From a bacterium (GTDB taxonomy: Bacteria; ARS69), in contig JALGZO010000590.1 in the NCBI GenBank assembly GCA_025774865.1, positions 1 through 21,913 of the forward strand: a DNA stretch of 21,913 nucleotides, given 5' to 3'. The translations under genes were made by a program, and so were the position numbers. The notes below the pieces were generated by a model that worked only from the letters and a program-made list of their open reading frames with translations, was not told the DNA's origin and searched no databases. Positions 6,468-14,098 of this stretch are shown here, piece after piece; within the stretch, counting starts at the first letter, position 1; every line of letters starts with the position of its first letter.

Positions 6468-8509
6468 ACGGATCCCTCTCGAGTTCGCGGAACGGCACGG
6501 TCGTCCTCGCGGGCGGGCTGTTCCTCGCGCTCGCGGTGATGATCGTACCCGTGCCGACGGGGCTCCTCGATCTCTCGCTCACGTTCAACATCGCCTTCGC
6601 GCTGACCATACTGCTTGTCACGCTCTATACGAGGGAGCCACTGGACCTGTCGGTGTTTCCGAGTCTGCTCCTTCTGACGACCCTCCTCCGCCTCGCGCTG
6701 AACGTCGCTTCGACGCGGCTCATCCTCTCCGACGGGTACGCCGGAAAGGTGATCGCGAGCTTCGGCCAGTTCGTCGTGTCGGGCAATCCGATCATCGGAC
6801 TCGTCATCTTCTTCATATTGATCGTCATCCAGTTCGTGGTGATCACGAGGGGGGCCGGGCGCGTGGCCGAAGTGAGCGCGCGGTTCACCCTCGACGCGCT
6901 TCCGGGCAAGCAGATGGGGATCGACGCCGATCTGAACGCCGGCCTCATCGACGAAACGGAGGCTCGCCGACGGCGCGATCTGGTCACGCGCGAAGCCGAC
7001 TTCTACGGGTCGATGGACGGCGCCTCGAAGTTCGTTCGCGGCGACGCGGTCGCAGGTGTCGTCATCACGCTCATCAACATCTCGGGCGGCTTCGCCATCG
7101 GCGTGGCGCAGCGGGGCCTCTCGTTCGGTGAAGCCCTCCACACGTATACGCTGCTCACCGTCGGCGACGGCCTCGTGACGCAGATTCCCGCGCTCGTCAT
7201 CTCGGTCGCAGCTGGAATCCTCGTCACGCGCGCCGTCGGCGCCCACGACTTCGCCCGTGATCTCTTCGGACAGGTGTTCCTGCACCCACCGGCGATTCTC
7301 GTGACGTCCGGAATGCTCGCGGTTCTCGGCATCGTGCCGGGATTGCCGACGGTGCCGTTTCTCGTCCTCGCGGCGCTCGCGGCGGGACTCGGCGTGACGA
7401 CCGCGCGCCGCGTCGCGCGTCGGGAACGCGTACGCGTTGCGGCCGACGCCTCGACGCCGGAGCCGGCGAGCCGCTTGCCGGTCGACGATCTTCTCGTGGT
7501 CGACCTGCTCGAGATCGAAATCGGTGACGAGCTCGTTTCTCTCGTGGAATCGAGTGGTGACCTTCTCGAGCACGTTCCGAGAATCCGACGCCGGGTGGCG
7601 TCTGAGCTCGGCTTCATCTTGCCGCCGGTCCGGATCCGCGACCATCGACGGCTCCCGCCGAACGAGTACCGCATCCTCGTGAAGGGCGTTCCGGTCGGCC
7701 GTGGGGAGATCCACCTGGATCGACTGCTCGCGATGAACCCGGGCCACGCGTCAGGCGAGCTTCGCGGCATCGAAGTGCGAGAGCCCACGTTCGGAGCGCC
7801 CGCCGTATGGATCGACCCGGCGACCCGCGACGATGCGTCGGCCTCGGAGTGGACGATCGTCGAGCCCGCCGCCGTCGTCGCCACGCACCTCTCGGAAATC
7901 GTGACGGCCGAGGCGCCCGAGCTTCTCGGACGACAGGAAACGAAGGATCTGCTGGACGGTGTGAAGGGACGAGCTTCCGCCGTCGTCGAAGAGCTCATCC
8001 CGGGGCTATTGACCCTGGGGGAAGTGCAGAAGGTCCTCGCGGGACTCCTGCGGGAGCGCGTCTCGATCCGAGATCTCGTCACGATCCTGGAGACGTTGGC
8101 GGATCACGCCCGCACCGACCGCGAGGTGGACCATCTCGTCGAGCTCTGCCGTGCCGCTCTCGGGCGCGCTATCTGCGACTCGCATCGCAATCCGGACGGC
8201 ACGCTCGCGGCGGTTACGCTCTCGGCGAGCGTCGAGAGCCTACTTGGCGACTCCATCGACTCGCCGGCGGGCCCGCCCGCCCTCTCGCCCGAGGTGAGTC
8301 GATCCCTGGTCGGAGCGATTCACTCGCTCATCGAGCGGGCCGTGGCCGGCGGCAGCCGGCCGGTCATTCTGACCTCCGGCCGGCTCCGCAACGCCCTGCG
8401 GCGTCTGATCGAGCCGCTACTTCCGCACGTGGCCGTGCTCTCGCTTTCGGAGATCGCGGCCGGAACCCAGGTGACCTCCCTCGGAATGGTGAGACTGGAC
8501 GATGAATGA
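6464..8509 (+). CDS. flhA: Flagellar export-gate protein FlhA
   Basis: A 681-residue protein of normal FlhA length. About eight membrane segments lie in residues 13-315. The FHIPEP-family signature ITRGAGRVAEVSARFTLDA followed by PGKQMGIDADLNAG lies at 127-160, and GASKFVRGDAVAG at 186-198 includes Asp194, near the proposed proton path. The large cytoplasmic domain (about 330-681) forms the nine-fold ring that docks chaperones and substrates. The TTG start at 6464 overlaps the flhB stop; AGGTG lies just upstream and the resulting N-terminus fits the family. The 3' end overlaps flhF by 8 bases. Confidence 0.95.
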   Translation: MNGSLSSSRNGTVVLAGGLFLALAVMIVPVPTGLLDLSLTFNIAFALTILLVTLYTREPLDLSVFPSLLLLTTLLRLALNVASTRLILSDGYAGKVIASFGQFVVSGNPIIGLVIFFILIVIQFVVITRGAGRVAEVSARFTLDALPGKQMGIDADLNAGLIDETEARRRRDLVTREADFYGSMDGASKFVRGDAVAGVVITLINISGGFAIGVAQRGLSFGEALHTYTLLTVGDGLVTQIPALVISVAAGILVTRAVGAHDFARDLFGQVFLHPPAILVTSGMLAVLGIVPGLPTVPFLVLAALAAGLGVTTARRVARRERVRVAADASTPEPASRLPVDDLLVVDLLEIEIGDELVSLVESSGDLLEHVPRIRRRVASELGFILPPVRIRDHRRLPPNEYRILVKGVPVGRGEIHLDRLLAMNPGHASGELRGIEVREPTFGAPAVWIDPATRDDASASEWTIVEPAAVVATHLSEIVTAEAPELLGRQETKDLLDGVKGRASAVVEELIPGLLTLGEVQKVLAGLLRERVSIRDLVTILETLADHARTDREVDHLVELCRAALGRAICDSHRNPDGTLAAVTLSASVESLLGDSIDSPAGPPALSPEVSRSLVGAIHSLIERAVAGGSRPVILTSGRLRNALRRLIEPLLPHVAVLSLSEIAAGTQVTSLGMVRLDDE

Positions 8510-9521
8510 CGAGATTCGGTACCGGGGCCGTACCCCCGGCGAAGCGATGAGAAAAGCGAGGGCCGACCTCGGCGAGAACGCCCGACTCGTGGACTCGCGT
8601 CGCGTGCCCGTGCGCGGGCAGACGCCTGTGTACGAAGTTCGCGTCCTCCCGCCCGGTGTCCACGACGAGTCGATGACGCCGGTGATCCCGGCTGTCGCCG
8701 AAGCGCCCAGCGTCGAGCCGGCGCCGCTGCCCCCCAAACCGGTGGAAGCTAGGGCGGCGAAGCGTTGGATCGAGGTCCTGCAGCAGCGCGGGGCGGGGGA
8801 GGAGGTCGCCCAGGAGATCGTCGCGGCCGCCGGGTGCGACGCCTCGGGTCGCGATGCGTGGTTCAAAGCACTCCGGACGGTCATCGAGGACCGATTCGGC
8901 GAATCGCACCCGGAGAATCCCCCGGGCGAGCGTTCGACCGTGTTCGTGGGTCCCACGGGTGCGGGCAAGACGACCGTGGCCTCCCGGGTCGCGTCGGAGC
9001 TCGCGCGACGAGGCGATGCCCCGATCCTGGTCTCCGCCGACGGAGAGAGCATCGCGGGCGAGGACACACTCCAGGCGGTCGGGGAAGCGCTCGAGCTCCG
9101 CGTGGAGACCGCGTTCCTCGACGGACAGGTGCAGGCCCTCGTCGAGGAGCTCGGCGCCGAGGAGACCTACCTGGTCGATACGCCCGGTCGTGCTCCGTTC
9201 GACGAAGACGGACTCGTGAGCGTGAGGAGGCTCGTACGTTCGCTGCCGGACCCGGAGGTGCTGCTCGTCATGCCCGCAACGACCGACATGGACGAAGCGC
9301 GCCTTCTCGTGCGCGGATACTCGATGGTCGGCGTGGACCGTGTCGTGCTGACGAAGCTCGACGAGCTCTGCCGCCCCGGTCGGATCCTCGATCTGGCCAT
9401 CGCCGTGGACAAACCGATCGCGCTTGTCACGTTCGGCCGAGGCGTGCACGGCACGAGTTCCGCCCCAACGGACGTGCGCATCGTGTCGCGCATCCTCGGA
9501 CCGTCGTTCTCGGTCAGCTGA
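8502..9521 (+). CDS. flhF: SRP-like GTPase FlhF, degenerate in one nucleotide-binding motif
   Basis: A 339-residue protein that in other bacteria sets flagellar position and number. An N-terminal basic domain with YRGRTPGEAMRKARADLG is typical of FlhF, followed by a variable linker. The GTPase domain has the P-loop GPTGAGKTT at 150-158, DTPGR at 226-230 and TKLDE at 284-288. The stretch where SRP GTPases normally have a DTYRIGA-like motif reads SADGESIAGEDTL (178-190), so the usual Thr and Arg are missing. This may weaken GTP hydrolysis or dimer contacts. The usual partner flhG is not next to it; a non-coding gap follows. The start overlaps flhA, so translation is coupled. Confidence 0.87.
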   Translation: MNDEIRYRGRTPGEAMRKARADLGENARLVDSRRVPVRGQTPVYEVRVLPPGVHDESMTPVIPAVAEAPSVEPAPLPPKPVEARAAKRWIEVLQQRGAGEEVAQEIVAAAGCDASGRDAWFKALRTVIEDRFGESHPENPPGERSTVFVGPTGAGKTTVASRVASELARRGDAPILVSADGESIAGEDTLQAVGEALELRVETAFLDGQVQALVEELGAEETYLVDTPGRAPFDEDGLVSVRRLVRSLPDPEVLLVMPATTDMDEARLLVRGYSMVGVDRVVLTKLDELCRPGRILDLAIAVDKPIALVTFGRGVHGTSSAPTDVRIVSRILGPSFSVS

Positions 9522-9858
9522 TGCGCAACACCACCAACGAACGCAACAAATTGCAAAGCCGACGCATTGGCTTCGCATGCAATCGAGGCGCCAGGAGCGC
9601 TCGTGGGCGCCTATGTGACCGCTTTGACGGGTACCACGTAAGAAACTCGCTGAGGGTCTTGCTAACGAGAGTAAGAATCACGTTCTTGCTCGTGTCGGAA
9701 CCTCTGATGCTCGTGTCGGTCTCAATAATCCGAGCTCTTTGCTCGCTGATAACAGATCCGGACCCGCGAGCTCTCGCCGACTACCGATCGGGAACCGCGT
9801 ACACCTGGAAGCACACTGGATAACCGAATCCCCCGAAACGACGGAAAAAGGTGTGTTC
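9522..9858 (+). other. Non-coding gap between flhF and fliA, with repeats
   Basis: A stretch of 337 bases, less GC-rich than its surroundings. One frame is open from an ATG overlapping the flhF stop (9521) to 9823, but its codon use is unlike the neighbours and it shows no domain. A possible hairpin pairs GGCGCC at 9587-9592 with GGCGCC at 9606-9611. The 12-mer TGCTCGTGTCGG occurs at 9687-9698 and 9708-9719, exactly 21 bases apart, with shorter TTGCT copies near 9659 and 9739. I found no convincing sigma-54 or sigma-70 promoter. It probably holds the fliA promoter and operator. Confidence 0.5.
9687..9719 (+). repeat. Tandem 12-base direct repeat upstream of fliA
   Basis: TGCTCGTGTCGG is repeated exactly at 9687-9698 and 9708-9719, with a 21-base period equal to two helical turns. 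It lies about 140-170 bases before the fliA start. Same-face tandem sites of this kind often bind a regulator; that role is inferred. Confidence 0.5.
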
Positions 9859-10737
9859 ATGACGAAGACGACCGATAGCGTCGAGAAGCTGTGGCAGGAC
9901 TACCGGAAGACTCGTTCGCCCGAGATCCGCGAGAAGCTGGTCCTCAGGTACGTCTCTCTCGTGAAGTACGTGGCGGGTCGGCTGGCCATCGGATTGCCCC
10001 CGTCGGTGCAGGCGGACGATCTGATCAGTTCCGGGATCCTCGGGTTGATGGACGCCATCGACAAATACGATCTCGAGCGCGATACGCGTTTCGAGACGTA
10101 CGCCGTCACGAGAATCCGCGGCGCCATCCTCGACGAGCTGCGAGCCCTCGACTGGATCCCGAGGTCGACCCGGCAGAAGGCCCGACGCTTGGAGAGCGTA
10201 TACGTCCAACTCGAGAATGCTCTCGGTCGGGCGGCGACGACGGAAGAAGTCGCGAAACACATGAAGCTCTCGACCACGGCGCTGTACGGGATCCTGGATG
10301 AGGTTCGCTCGACGAATCTCGTGTCCCTCGACGAATACGTGCAGGGAAAGGACGGCGACGGTCAGACGCGGCTCGTCGACGCCGTCGAGGATCGCGTCAG
10401 CCTCGATCCCTCCGATCGCATCGACATCGAGGACCTCAAGGAAGTGATGAACGGCGCCATCCTCCGGCTTCCGCCGAGAGAGCGCCTCGTCATCGCGCTC
10501 TACTACTACGAGGAGCTGACTCTGAAGGAAATCGGCTCGATCTTGAACGTTTCGGAGTCGCGCATCTCGCAGATCCACACGAAGGCGATCCTGCGGCTTC
10601 GCGGCAAGCTGCGGAGCCAGATGCGGTCGCTCATCTCGAGTCTCATGGGACCGGGCATCCCGCAGGAGTTCTCGAGCGCCGAGACGAAGGGTGCGCGGGC
10701 GGTCATCGGAGATATCTCGAAGATCTTGTCCGAGTAG
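9859..10737 (+). CDS. fliA: Flagellar sigma factor FliA (sigma-28, WhiG type)
   Basis: A 292-residue sigma factor for late flagellar genes. Region 2 is clear (LVLRYVSLVKYVAGRLA, then QADDLISSGILGLMDAIDKYD and FETYAVTRIRGAILDELR). The next segment DWIPRSTRQKAR is the sigma-28 hallmark. Region 3 lies at about 108-160 and region 4 at about 196-252, with LPPRERLVIALYYYEELTLKEIG and the helix-turn-helix SESRISQIHTKAI. A tail of about 40 residues beyond region 4 is longer than usual and ends in GDISKILSE. The ATG at 9859 is chosen because of AAAAAGGTG just upstream; an open frame further upstream gives no family sequence. No FlgM anti-sigma is recognisable nearby. Confidence 0.95.
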   Translation: MTKTTDSVEKLWQDYRKTRSPEIREKLVLRYVSLVKYVAGRLAIGLPPSVQADDLISSGILGLMDAIDKYDLERDTRFETYAVTRIRGAILDELRALDWIPRSTRQKARRLESVYVQLENALGRAATTEEVAKHMKLSTTALYGILDEVRSTNLVSLDEYVQGKDGDGQTRLVDAVEDRVSLDPSDRIDIEDLKEVMNGAILRLPPRERLVIALYYYEELTLKEIGSILNVSESRISQIHTKAILRLRGKLRSQMRSLISSLMGPGIPQEFSSAETKGARAVIGDISKILSE

Positions 10738-10774
10738 GCCCCACGGCTCGGCGCCGACGAGGAGGGCAGACGCG

Positions 10775-10996
10775 ATGATGGACGGCTCGGATCTCTCCGG
10801 ATCCATTCGGGCGCCGCATTCGACGGGGCGGGTACCGCCCACGCAAGGTCGGCGAAGAAACCTCAGCCGGAGTCGATTCCCGCTCCAAATCGCTCAGGAA
10901 AGTACCGAAGAACCGGAGAAGCAGGCCCAGCCGGCGGACTCCGGAAGGCTGGACGTCACGGAGGAGCGGGGAGGAAGAATCGATGTTCGCATCTAA
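10775..10996 (+). CDS. Small hypothetical protein downstream of fliA
   Basis: A 73-residue polar, basic-to-acidic ORF that I do not recognise. It is supported by a GGAGGG at 10761-10766 with 8-base spacing to tandem ATG codons, its placement 37 bases after fliA, and a 14-base overlap with the next gene. The middle is arginine-rich, the second half acidic, and it ends GGRIDVRI, giving a probably disordered chain with a short strand-like tail. A small partner of sigma-28 or of the following membrane protein is possible, but I see no FlgM signature. Confidence 0.5.
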   Translation: MMDGSDLSGSIRAPHSTGRVPPTQGRRRNLSRSRFPLQIAQESTEEPEKQAQPADSGRLDVTEERGGRIDVRI

Positions 10997-11675
10997 GTGG
11001 GCTCGGCTTTCGTCTGCGGGGCTCGGCGTTCTTCTGCTGGCCGTTCCCGCCACGGCCACCGATCCGAACCGCCTGCAGCTTCTGGCCGCGGAGGCGGCGG
11101 ATCTCGCGTACGGCTCCTCGGGGACGGGGGGGCCGCCTGGGTGGGTGTGGATGCTCGCCATCGTCGGCACGCTCTTCTCCGCGTTCGGGGGGGCGTATTT
11201 CGGGCTGCGACGATTCTCGATCAGCCACGTGCGGACGCACGAAGGGTGGCGGGAGATCACGTACCGGTTCCGCGCGAAGGGACCCCTGCGCTTCGGCGGA
11301 GACGTCATCCAGCGACTCGGAGCCGTGATCGCGGACCTGGAGCAGCTCACGCCGGTGATCGGCTCGCGGCGTCGCTCTCCCACGCCGGCTCCGGAGGAAG
11401 CCCCCCGTGCGCCCGCCGCGCCCAGCGAACCCAAACCACCCGTCCAGTTCGTGCGACGCACCGAGCCCGAACCGACGTCGCCGAGCCCGCCGACGAACGG
11501 TGGATCTGCCCCGAAGCCCAGGCTCCGGGGCCGCGCGGATCGATCGGCAAACTACGAACGCGCCCGACGGCTTCTCGGGGAGGGTCACGACCCGTGGACG
11601 GTTCGGGAGCTGACCGGGTTGAAGCTCGCCGAGCTCGACCTTCTCGGCGCGACCATCCCCGTGGGGACGTCGTGA
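10983..11675 (+). CDS. SwrB-like membrane protein with C-terminal HTH-like domain
   Basis: A 230-residue protein with a signal-like N-terminus (about 9-26), a second hydrophobic segment at about 53-75 (WVWMLAIVGTLFSAFGGAYF), a basic cytoplasmic region, a Pro-rich linker (132-185), and a C-terminal helical motif at about 190-222 (YERARRLLGEGHDPWTVREL, then LKLAELDLL). Membrane anchor, linker and this HTH-like end match the layout of SwrB/YlxL and DUF2802-type proteins. In Bacillus SwrB lies directly after the sigma-28 gene and promotes assembly of the export apparatus and basal body. The same gene order here supports the comparison, but overall similarity is low. GGGGAGGAAG precedes the ATG. 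Confidence 0.6.
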   Translation: MFASKWARLSSAGLGVLLLAVPATATDPNRLQLLAAEAADLAYGSSGTGGPPGWVWMLAIVGTLFSAFGGAYFGLRRFSISHVRTHEGWREITYRFRAKGPLRFGGDVIQRLGAVIADLEQLTPVIGSRRRSPTPAPEEAPRAPAAPSEPKPPVQFVRRTEPEPTSPSPPTNGGSAPKPRLRGRADRSANYERARRLLGEGHDPWTVRELTGLKLAELDLLGATIPVGTS

Positions 11676-11893
11676 AGACGAAATCGAAGACCCTGGGTTC
11701 TCGCGACCCGGCGAAGCTGCGCGGCGCGTTCCCCGCCGACGCGCCGGCCAGCGAGCTCACACCGCCGCGAGACGGCGGCGCTCCGAGACGATGGCCCGAC
11801 CTCGTCACCACGATCCAGGCCCTGCGAGCGAGGTTGCACGTCGCCGCCTCTCGTCCATCCGCGCGTGATCGAGGCGAGGACGAAGAGCGGTGA
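11672..11893 (+). CDS. Small hypothetical protein coupled to the REC-kinase gene
   Basis: A 73-residue ORF. Its GTG start overlaps the previous stop (GTGA at 11672-11675), and its own stop overlaps the GTG of the next gene in the same way (11890-11893). The double four-base overlap and a GGGGA upstream argue that it is translated. The sequence is basic and probably largely disordered, with one amphipathic stretch around WPDLVTTIQALRARLHVA (about 45-62). I recognise no family. Its place in the operon suggests a small flagellar accessory or signalling partner. Confidence 0.5.
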   Translation: MKTKSKTLGSRDPAKLRGAFPADAPASELTPPRDGGAPRRWPDLVTTIQALRARLHVAASRPSARDRGEDEER

Positions 11894-13068
11894 GCTCGCC
11901 CACGTTCCTCCCCATCGGAGAACCGCTCGCTCCCGCGGTCGCGTCCAAACCGCGAATCCTCATCATCGACGACGAGGAGAGTATCCGCTCCACCCTGGAG
12001 GAGTTCATCTCGCGGAACGGGTACGAAGTCGACAGCGCGAGTGACGGCAAGAGCGCTCTCGCTCTCCTCGGCCGGAACTCCTACGACCTGGTGCTTTCAG
12101 ACCTGAAGATGCCGAACGTCGACGGTGCGGCCGTGATCGAATGGGTCGCCCGAGCGCACGCGGAGACGCCGGTCATCGTCATGACCGGGCACGCCACGAT
12201 CGAGAGCGCGATTCACGCGCTCAGAGCGGGAGCGTACGACTACCTCCTGAAGCCGCTCAGCCTCGAAGAGATCGAGCGCACCATCAGAAACTGTCTCGAG
12301 AAGAGTCGCCTTCTGCGCAGCAACGCGGAGCTCACCGAGACGAACGAACGGCTGCGCGAGATCGAGCGCATCAAGGACAGTCTGCTCGCGACCGTTTCGC
12401 ACGAGTTCCGGACCCCACTCACGACAATGACCGGATTCTTGTCGATGATGGACCGCCTTGGAACGGACAATCTGCGACCGGATCAGATGCATTCGCTCGA
12501 AGCGATTCGCGCCAACGTCGAGCGTCTCGACACGATGATCGGGAACCTGTTGACGCTCGTGGAGGCTCAGGCCGGCTGCTACCAGGCGAACCTCGAACCG
12601 CTTCGTCTCGGCGACTTTCTGGATGAGTACTTCCGGACCAGTCGCACGGTGCGGGGCCACGACGGGTTCCGCGCGGAGATCGATGGACCGGCGCGCGAAG
12701 TCATCGTGCGACTGGACCGGTCCCGGTTTCCCCTCGTGCTTTCGAACCTGTTGGAAAACGCGATCAAGTTCGCCCCCGGACCGGGGCGCGTGATCTTCCG
12801 GGCTCGTCGCGAAGAGAACCGTGCTCACCTCGAGATGCACGACGACGGCGTGGGAATCGAACCGTCGCTCAGTGAGCATATCTTCGACCGCTTCACGCAG
12901 GCGGACATGACTTCGACCCGCGAGTTTCCGGGCGTGGGCCTCGGGCTTGCCGTCGTCCGCGTGATCGTCGAGGCCCATCACGGGACCGTGGGCCTCGAAA
13001 CGTCAGAGCTCGGAGGCGCTTGCATTCGAGTGGCGCTGCCCATCTCCGCCGTCCCCGGGGAGAACTGA
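11890..13068 (+). CDS. Receiver-histidine kinase hybrid
   Basis: A 392-residue cytoplasmic two-component protein. The N-terminal receiver domain (about 22-137) has the acidic pair Asp27/Asp28, phospho-acceptor Asp71 in LVLSDLKMP, the Thr/Gly switch at MTG (98-100) and Lys121 in LLKPL. A coiled linker (138-162) leads to a HisKA domain with His171 in SHEFRTPL, then the ATPase domain with the N box around Asn290 (NLLENAIKF), DDGVGI at 318-323 and GVGLGLAVV at 348-356. There is no membrane or PAS domain, so input probably comes through the receiver. Sitting just before fliM, it could feed a flagellar checkpoint or a sigma-54 activator; no such activator is in the window. Confidence 0.85.
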   Translation: MSSPTFLPIGEPLAPAVASKPRILIIDDEESIRSTLEEFISRNGYEVDSASDGKSALALLGRNSYDLVLSDLKMPNVDGAAVIEWVARAHAETPVIVMTGHATIESAIHALRAGAYDYLLKPLSLEEIERTIRNCLEKSRLLRSNAELTETNERLREIERIKDSLLATVSHEFRTPLTTMTGFLSMMDRLGTDNLRPDQMHSLEAIRANVERLDTMIGNLLTLVEAQAGCYQANLEPLRLGDFLDEYFRTSRTVRGHDGFRAEIDGPAREVIVRLDRSRFPLVLSNLLENAIKFAPGPGRVIFRARREENRAHLEMHDDGVGIEPSLSEHIFDRFTQADMTSTREFPGVGLGLAVVRVIVEAHHGTVGLETSELGGACIRVALPISAVPGEN

Positions 13069-13072
13069 ATCG

Positions 13073-14098
13073 GTGGCGGAGACGGTCAGTCAGGCCGACA
13101 TCGACGCGTTCCTGGGCGCTCTTCCGGGCGGAGCGGCGGCGGGATCGACCAACGCGCCAGCCACGCCGGCCTCTCTTCCTTCGAAAGCCAGCGCGTACGA
13201 TTTCAGCCATCCGGATTTGCTGTCGCGCGACCGGATCCGCTCGGTGCATACGCTACACGAAGGGTACGCGCAGGCGCTCGCGAAGCGACTTTCGACCGAG
13301 CTCCTCATGAACGTATCCGTATCGGTGTCCGCATTGGACCACCTGACGTACGGCGAGTTCCTGATGCTGTTGCCGGCTCCGACCGTCCTCGCCGTGATCG
13401 AGGCCTGCGAGCTCGACGGCAACATCGCGATCATGCTCGACCGGGCCCTGACCTTCGCGGTCATTGATCGTCTCCTCGGAGGTGTCGGCGCTCCACTCGC
13501 TGAGGTGCGCTCGCTCACCGCGATCGAGCAGGGGCTGATGGAGCGCGTGCTCCGTCGTTGCTGCCGGGAGCTCGAGTTGGCCTGGGCACCGATCACCGCA
13601 CTGCAGTTCCGGTTGCAGTCGATCGAGTCGAATCCGGAGCTCGCGCGCGTCGTGGGGCCGAACGAAATGGTCGTGCTGGTCACCCTCGAAGTGAAGATGA
13701 GGGGCCTGACGGGAACGATGAACATCTGTCTCCCGTACGTCGTGATGGAGCCGGCATTTCACCGGATGGCACACGGGAGTCGACACCCACGGATCGCGGG
13801 CGGTCCGCCCGGCCGCGGTCGGGAAGCGCTGTCTCGCTCAATGCGCACGAGCCGCGTCGAACTGAACATCGATCTCGGGTCCGCCGACCTCTCGCTCCGA
13901 GAGTTTCTGGAGCTCACACCCGGCGACATTCTGCGGATCGCGCCGCTCGAGGAGCACGGTGCCGAGGCAAGAGTGGAAGGAGTCCCGATGCTCAGCGGTG
14001 TCCCGGGACGCTTCCGCGGTCACCGCGCGTTCGAGGTTCGCGCGAGGCACCCGCGAAACCGGAGCGACGGAGGGGGGAAGAATGAATCCGGGAAATGA
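13073..14098 (+). CDS. fliM: Flagellar switch protein FliM
   Basis: A 341-residue C-ring protein. The N-terminus VSQADIDAFLGAL (5-17) is the conserved CheY-P binding peptide. The middle domain runs from about 42 to 235, with YDFSHPDLLSRDRIRSVHTL, the LTAIEQGLMERVL helix and the AWAPI stretch. The C-terminal SpoA domain (about 258-330) has VELNIDLGSADLSLREFLEL, then PGDILRI and FRGHRAFEVRAR. It begins 4 bases after the kinase gene and overlaps the next gene by 17 bases. It is about 10 kb away from fliL and the first fliN, its usual neighbours. Confidence 0.93.
   Translation: MAETVSQADIDAFLGALPGGAAAGSTNAPATPASLPSKASAYDFSHPDLLSRDRIRSVHTLHEGYAQALAKRLSTELLMNVSVSVSALDHLTYGEFLMLLPAPTVLAVIEACELDGNIAIMLDRALTFAVIDRLLGGVGAPLAEVRSLTAIEQGLMERVLRRCCRELELAWAPITALQFRLQSIESNPELARVVGPNEMVVLVTLEVKMRGLTGTMNICLPYVVMEPAFHRMAHGSRHPRIAGGPPGRGREALSRSMRTSRVELNIDLGSADLSLREFLELTPGDILRIAPLEEHGAEARVEGVPMLSGVPGRFRGHRAFEVRARHPRNRSDGGGKNESGK

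Noticed and set aside
9660-9760. Possible sigma-54 or sigma-70 promoter before fliA
   Set aside because: The TTGC sequences have no GG twelve bases upstream, and AATAAT- or GATAAC-like boxes have no matching -35 element.
9521-9823. Open frame of 100 codons starting at an ATG overlapping the flhF stop, possibly a remnant of flhG
   Set aside because: Codon use is unlike neighbouring genes, there is no MinD-type motif, and the composition looks non-coding.
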